From: an uncultured Alphaproteobacteria bacterium
Lineage (GTDB): Bacteria > Pseudomonadota > Alphaproteobacteria > RF32 > CAG-239
Direction of reading: 5' to 3'
Assembly (NCBI GenBank): GCA_944391485.1
Contig: CALXTQ010000008.1
Coordinates: 1 to 64,000, forward strand
DNA: 64,000 bases
Each line of letters begins with the position of its first letter. The first letter of the stretch is position 1. The notes beneath the pieces were generated by a model, which was given only the letters and a program-made list of their open reading frames with translations, made no database searches and was not told the DNA's origin. This document shows, piece by piece, positions 61,305 to 64,000 of this stretch. The position numbers and the translations under genes are program-made.

Positions 61305-61736
61305 ATGAAAATAGCCATAGCCGCGGATCACGGAGGATTTGAACTGAAGTCCCGCATGATAAAATATTATGAAAAACAAGGTCTTGTTTTGACGGATTTG
61401 GGAACCTATTCGCAAGACTCGGTTGATTATCCGGATATTGCGGCGGCGATGGCAAAAAATATTCTGGACGGAGCTGCGGATCTGGGGATCCTGATCTGCG
61501 GAACAGGAATCGGCATTTCCATTGCCGCCAACCGCCATAAGGGAATCCGGGCCGCTATTCTGTACAGCGACGATGCCGCGCGCCTGGCCAGAGAGCACAA
61601 TAATGCCAATATCGCGGTGTTTGGCGGGAGAACGATGACTTTTGAAGAAGCTGTCCGGCGGTTTGATATTTTTCTGAGCGCAAAATACGAAGGCGGCCGG
61701 CATGACCGCCGGTTGTGCAAACTTGATATCGACTAG
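61305..61736 (+). CDS. rpiB: Ribose-5-phosphate isomerase B
   Basis: RpiB interconverts ribose-5-phosphate and ribulose-5-phosphate. The 143-aa protein has IAIAADHGGFELKSRM, then VDYPDIAAAMAKNIL and the catalytic-Cys motif ILICGTGIGISIAANRHKGIRAAI. The later RREHNNANI-like segment is LAREHNNANIAVFGGR. ATG 61305 follows GGAAGGAG; the frame is open from 61245 but the family starts here. rpiB-glyA is a common alphaproteobacterial pair. Confidence 0.96.
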   Translation: MKIAIAADHGGFELKSRMIKYYEKQGLVLTDLGTYSQDSVDYPDIAAAMAKNILDGAADLGILICGTGIGISIAANRHKGIRAAILYSDDAARLAREHNNANIAVFGGRTMTFEEAVRRFDIFLSAKYEGGRHDRRLCKLDID

Positions 61737-61748
61737 CGGGGCGGAATC

Positions 61749-63086
61749 ATGACTTTTACGGAAGAACTGAAAAACATGAGCGAAAAAAACGCTGAAAACG
61801 GGAGAGACGGTGATTTGGAAAACGAAAAGAAAGATTTATACGAACTGGAAAAAGAAGACAAAAGCATTTTTGAGGCAATAAATCTGGAGCTGGACCGTCA
61901 GCAGAATCAGATTGAACTGATTGCCTCGGAGAATATTGTTTCCAGAGCCGTGCTGCAGGCGCAGGGATCCATTCTGACCAACAAATATGCGGAAGGGCAT
62001 CCGCAGAAGCGTTATTATGGCGGCTGCACTTTTGTCGACATGGTGGAGGAAATTGCCATTGAACGTGCCAAAGAGTTGTTTAACGCCAAATTTGCAAATG
62101 TTCAGCCTCATTCCGGTTCTCAGGCCAATACGGCGGTTTATGTAGCGCTGCTGCAGCCGTGCGATATGATTATGGGAATGTCGCTGGATGCCGGCGGACA
62201 TCTGACGCACGGGTCAAAGGTTTCGTTTTCGGGAAAATGGCTGAAAGCCGTGCAGTATGGTGTGCGCAAAGAAGATGGCCTGATCGATTATGACGAGGCT
62301 GAGCGCCTGGCTCTTGAGAACCGGCCAAAACTGATTATTGCCGGAGGGTCGGCGTATCCGCGGCAGATAGATTTTGCCCGCTTCAGAAAAATAGCGGACC
62401 GTGTCGGCGCGTATCTGATGGTGGATATGGCTCATTTTGCGGGGCTTGTGGCTGGAGGACAGCATCCGAATCCTCTGGATTTTGCCGATGTTGTAACAAC
62501 GACGACGCATAAGACGCTGCGCGGACCGCGCGGCGGCATGATTCTGACAAATAACGAAGAAATCGCAAAAAAGATAAACTCCGCTATCTTTCCCGGAACG
62601 CAGGGCGGGCCGTTGATGCATGTGATTGCGGCCAAAGCCGTCTGTTTCGGCGAAGATCTGACGCCGCAGTTTAAGGAATATGCCGCTCAGGTGGTTAAAA
62701 ACGCCGCCGTTATGGGCGAAGTTTTGCATAAGAGAGGATTGGATCTGGTTTCGGGAGGAACGGACACGCATCTGCTTCTGGTGGATCTGCGGCCGAAAAA
62801 ACTGACCGGCGACGTGGTGGCGGAAGCTTTGGAACGCGCCAATATTACCTGTAACAAAAACGCCATTCCGTTTGACCCGATGCCGCCAAAAGTAACTTCC
62901 GGCATTCGCGTCGGAACGCCGGCGGGAACGACACGCGGCTTTAAAGAAAAAGAGTTTGAACAGATTGCCGGCTGGATCGGCGACGTGATTGACGCTCTGG
63001 CGGCGGGAAACGCGGAAAAAGTTATTGCGGACACGAAAGAGAAAGTGATGGCTCTCTGCGCATGTTTTCCAATTTATAAGGACTGA
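61749..63086 (+). CDS. glyA: Serine hydroxymethyltransferase
   Basis: GlyA converts serine and tetrahydrofolate to glycine and methylene-tetrahydrofolate, using pyridoxal phosphate. The 445-aa protein shows [39 protein letters not shown] and [18 protein letters not shown]. The PLP-Lys motif is [16 protein letters not shown]. An acidic ~35-residue N-terminal extension ([21 protein letters not shown]) precedes the usual start; ATG 61779 is a possible shorter start. It sits 12 bases after rpiB. Confidence 0.97.
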   Translation: MTFTEELKNMSEKNAENGRDGDLENEKKDLYELEKEDKSIFEAINLELDRQQNQIELIASENIVSRAVLQAQGSILTNKYAEGHPQKRYYGGCTFVDMVEEIAIERAKELFNAKFANVQPHSGSQANTAVYVALLQPCDMIMGMSLDAGGHLTHGSKVSFSGKWLKAVQYGVRKEDGLIDYDEAERLALENRPKLIIAGGSAYPRQIDFARFRKIADRVGAYLMVDMAHFAGLVAGGQHPNPLDFADVVTTTTHKTLRGPRGGMILTNNEEIAKKINSAIFPGTQGGPLMHVIAAKAVCFGEDLTPQFKEYAAQVVKNAAVMGEVLHKRGLDLVSGGTDTHLLLVDLRPKKLTGDVVAEALERANITCNKNAIPFDPMPPKVTSGIRVGTPAGTTRGFKEKEFEQIAGWIGDVIDALAAGNAEKVIADTKEKVMALCACFPIYKD

Positions 63087-63088
63087 AA

Positions 63089-64000
63089 ATGATTAAGATA
63101 AATTCGAAGAAAATTGCCGAGATTGTCGGGTCGCCGATGGTCGTTGTCGACACGGATATCGACGAGGTGGTTACGGATAGCCGCATTGCCAAAAGGGGAG
63201 ATCTGTTCATCGCCCTGAAAGGCGACAGATTTGACGGACATGATTTTGTCAAAGACGTGATTGCCCGCGGCGTGGAACTGGTGATGGTGCAAAAACAGCT
63301 GCCGGATGTTCCTGCGGTGCGGCAGATTGTGGTTCCGGATACCCTTGAGGCGTTCGGAAAACTCGGGCGTTATAACCGCCGGCAGTTTAAGGGCAGGGTC
63401 ATCGCTCTGACCGGAAGCGCCGGGAAAACGACAACCAAGGAAGAGATCAAATATCTGCTGGCCCGTTTCGGCAATGTCTATGCCACCGGAGGAAACCACA
63501 ATAATCATATCGGCGTGCCGGAAACCCTGTGCAAAATCAACATGAGTTCCGATTACGCGGTGATTGAAATGGGGATGAGTTCCAAAGGTGAGATATCAAA
63601 GCTTGTTTCCTATACGCAGCCCGATATTGCCATTGTTACCAATGTTTATCCGATGCATATAGAATTTTTTGACAGTCTGGAAGGAATCGCCGAAGCCAAA
63701 GCCGAGATTTTCGAGGGACTTCCCGCAGACGGAAGTGGAGCCGCCATTATCAACGAAGATACCAATTTTGCAGAGATTTTGGAAAAGCGTGCTCTTGAAC
63801 GTCCTGCAAAACTGGTTAAATTCGGCAGAAACAATATTGTTTCCCGTTCGGAGAAAGACGGCGTAACGACGATTCAGGCTCTTATCGGCGGCGAAAAAGT
63901 TTCTTTTGAGCTGACTGACGGCGGCGAGCATCATGTTTATAATGCTTTGTGCGCCCTGACCGCCGCGCATGAACTTGGCATTGACGTCCGCAAGGCCGCG
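63089..64000 (+). CDS. murF: UDP-MurNAc-tripeptide:D-Ala-D-Ala ligase, 3' cut by window
   Basis: MurF adds D-Ala-D-Ala to the murein precursor in the cytosol. The 304 codons in view open with the N-terminal UDP-binding domain (VVTDSRIAKRGDLFIALKGDRFDGHDF). The central ATP domain has IALTGSAGKTTTKEEI and GGNHNNHIGVPETL, then VIEMGMSSKGEISKL and HHVYNALCALTAAHE. The C-terminal domain lies beyond the window. The ATG is two bases after the glyA stop, with ribosome site AAGGACT. Confidence 0.95.
   Translation, partial: MIKINSKKIAEIVGSPMVVVDTDIDEVVTDSRIAKRGDLFIALKGDRFDGHDFVKDVIARGVELVMVQKQLPDVPAVRQIVVPDTLEAFGKLGRYNRRQFKGRVIALTGSAGKTTTKEEIKYLLARFGNVYATGGNHNNHIGVPETLCKINMSSDYAVIEMGMSSKGEISKLVSYTQPDIAIVTNVYPMHIEFFDSLEGIAEAKAEIFEGLPADGSGAAIINEDTNFAEILEKRALERPAKLVKFGRNNIVSRSEKDGVTTIQALIGGEKVSFELTDGGEHHVYNALCALTAAHELGIDVRKAA

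Overview
The window reads as ordinary chromosome from an alphaproteobacterium of moderate G+C, probably one of the uncultured host-associated (gut) lineages. The evidence is the run pyrH-frr-uppS-cdsA-rseP-bamA-lpxD-fabZ-lpxA-lpxI-lpxB with LpxI rather than LpxH, the lpxK-waaA-DUF374 group, the tig/clpP/clpX/lon/hup set, and LpxA/LpxD/LpxB/LpxK/WaaA showing a Gram-negative outer membrane. The lineage is inferred from gene content and order; no 16S gene is present. No insertion sequence, prophage, integrase or CRISPR array was seen.

Layout. 1-1.5 kb: the start of a secreted cysteine-rich protein (cut by the window edge), tRNA-Phe and a small orphan gene. 1.5-6 kb (minus): plsY-dprA-topA. 6.2-18.5 kb (plus): the envelope-biogenesis supercluster, with a solute-binding protein between pyrH and frr and without the dxr and skp genes often found there. 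18.6-23 kb: two pairs of unrecognised proteins around comEC. 22.9-27.7 kb (minus): a TPR-like lipoprotein, prfC and a GH15-like protein. 27.8-46.9 kb: the classic tig-clpP-clpX-lon-hup series, split by two blocks. The first block (29.7-34.5 kb) is a Gtr-like glycosylation locus. The second (36.8-43.6 kb) holds a MazG-like protein, an outer-membrane barrel, an aldo/keto reductase, an MBL hydrolase and a four-gene operon for lipid A/Kdo synthesis that opens with a FliN-like gene. 47-64 kb: tRNA-Val, a DUF2934 protein, acetyltransferases, a U32 protein, a MATE exporter, an ECF sigma cassette, an iron alcohol dehydrogenase, a sirtuin, HAD and phosphoesterase enzymes, an MTA/SAH nucleosidase, a tRNA-Cys/tRNA-Asn pair, rpiB, glyA and the start of murF.

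How it fits together. Much of the window builds the envelope: undecaprenyl and CDP-diacylglycerol supply, BamA, nearly all of lipid A and Kdo assembly, surface glycosylation and murein (MurF). ClpP, ClpX, Lon, trigger factor and RF3 cover protein quality control. The most system-like finding is at 53.1-54.4 kb: a small single-span membrane protein, an ECF sigma factor and a His/Met-rich LTxxQ periplasmic protein, overlapping or nearly so and preceded by an ECF-type promoter motif. Its architecture resembles CnrY/CnrH/CnrX metal-sensing systems. Other points worth a second look are the Cys-rich secreted protein with a palindrome over its promoter, the FliN-like gene heading a lipid A operon with an LpxJ-like acyltransferase, and the GH15-like protein encoded behind prfC.
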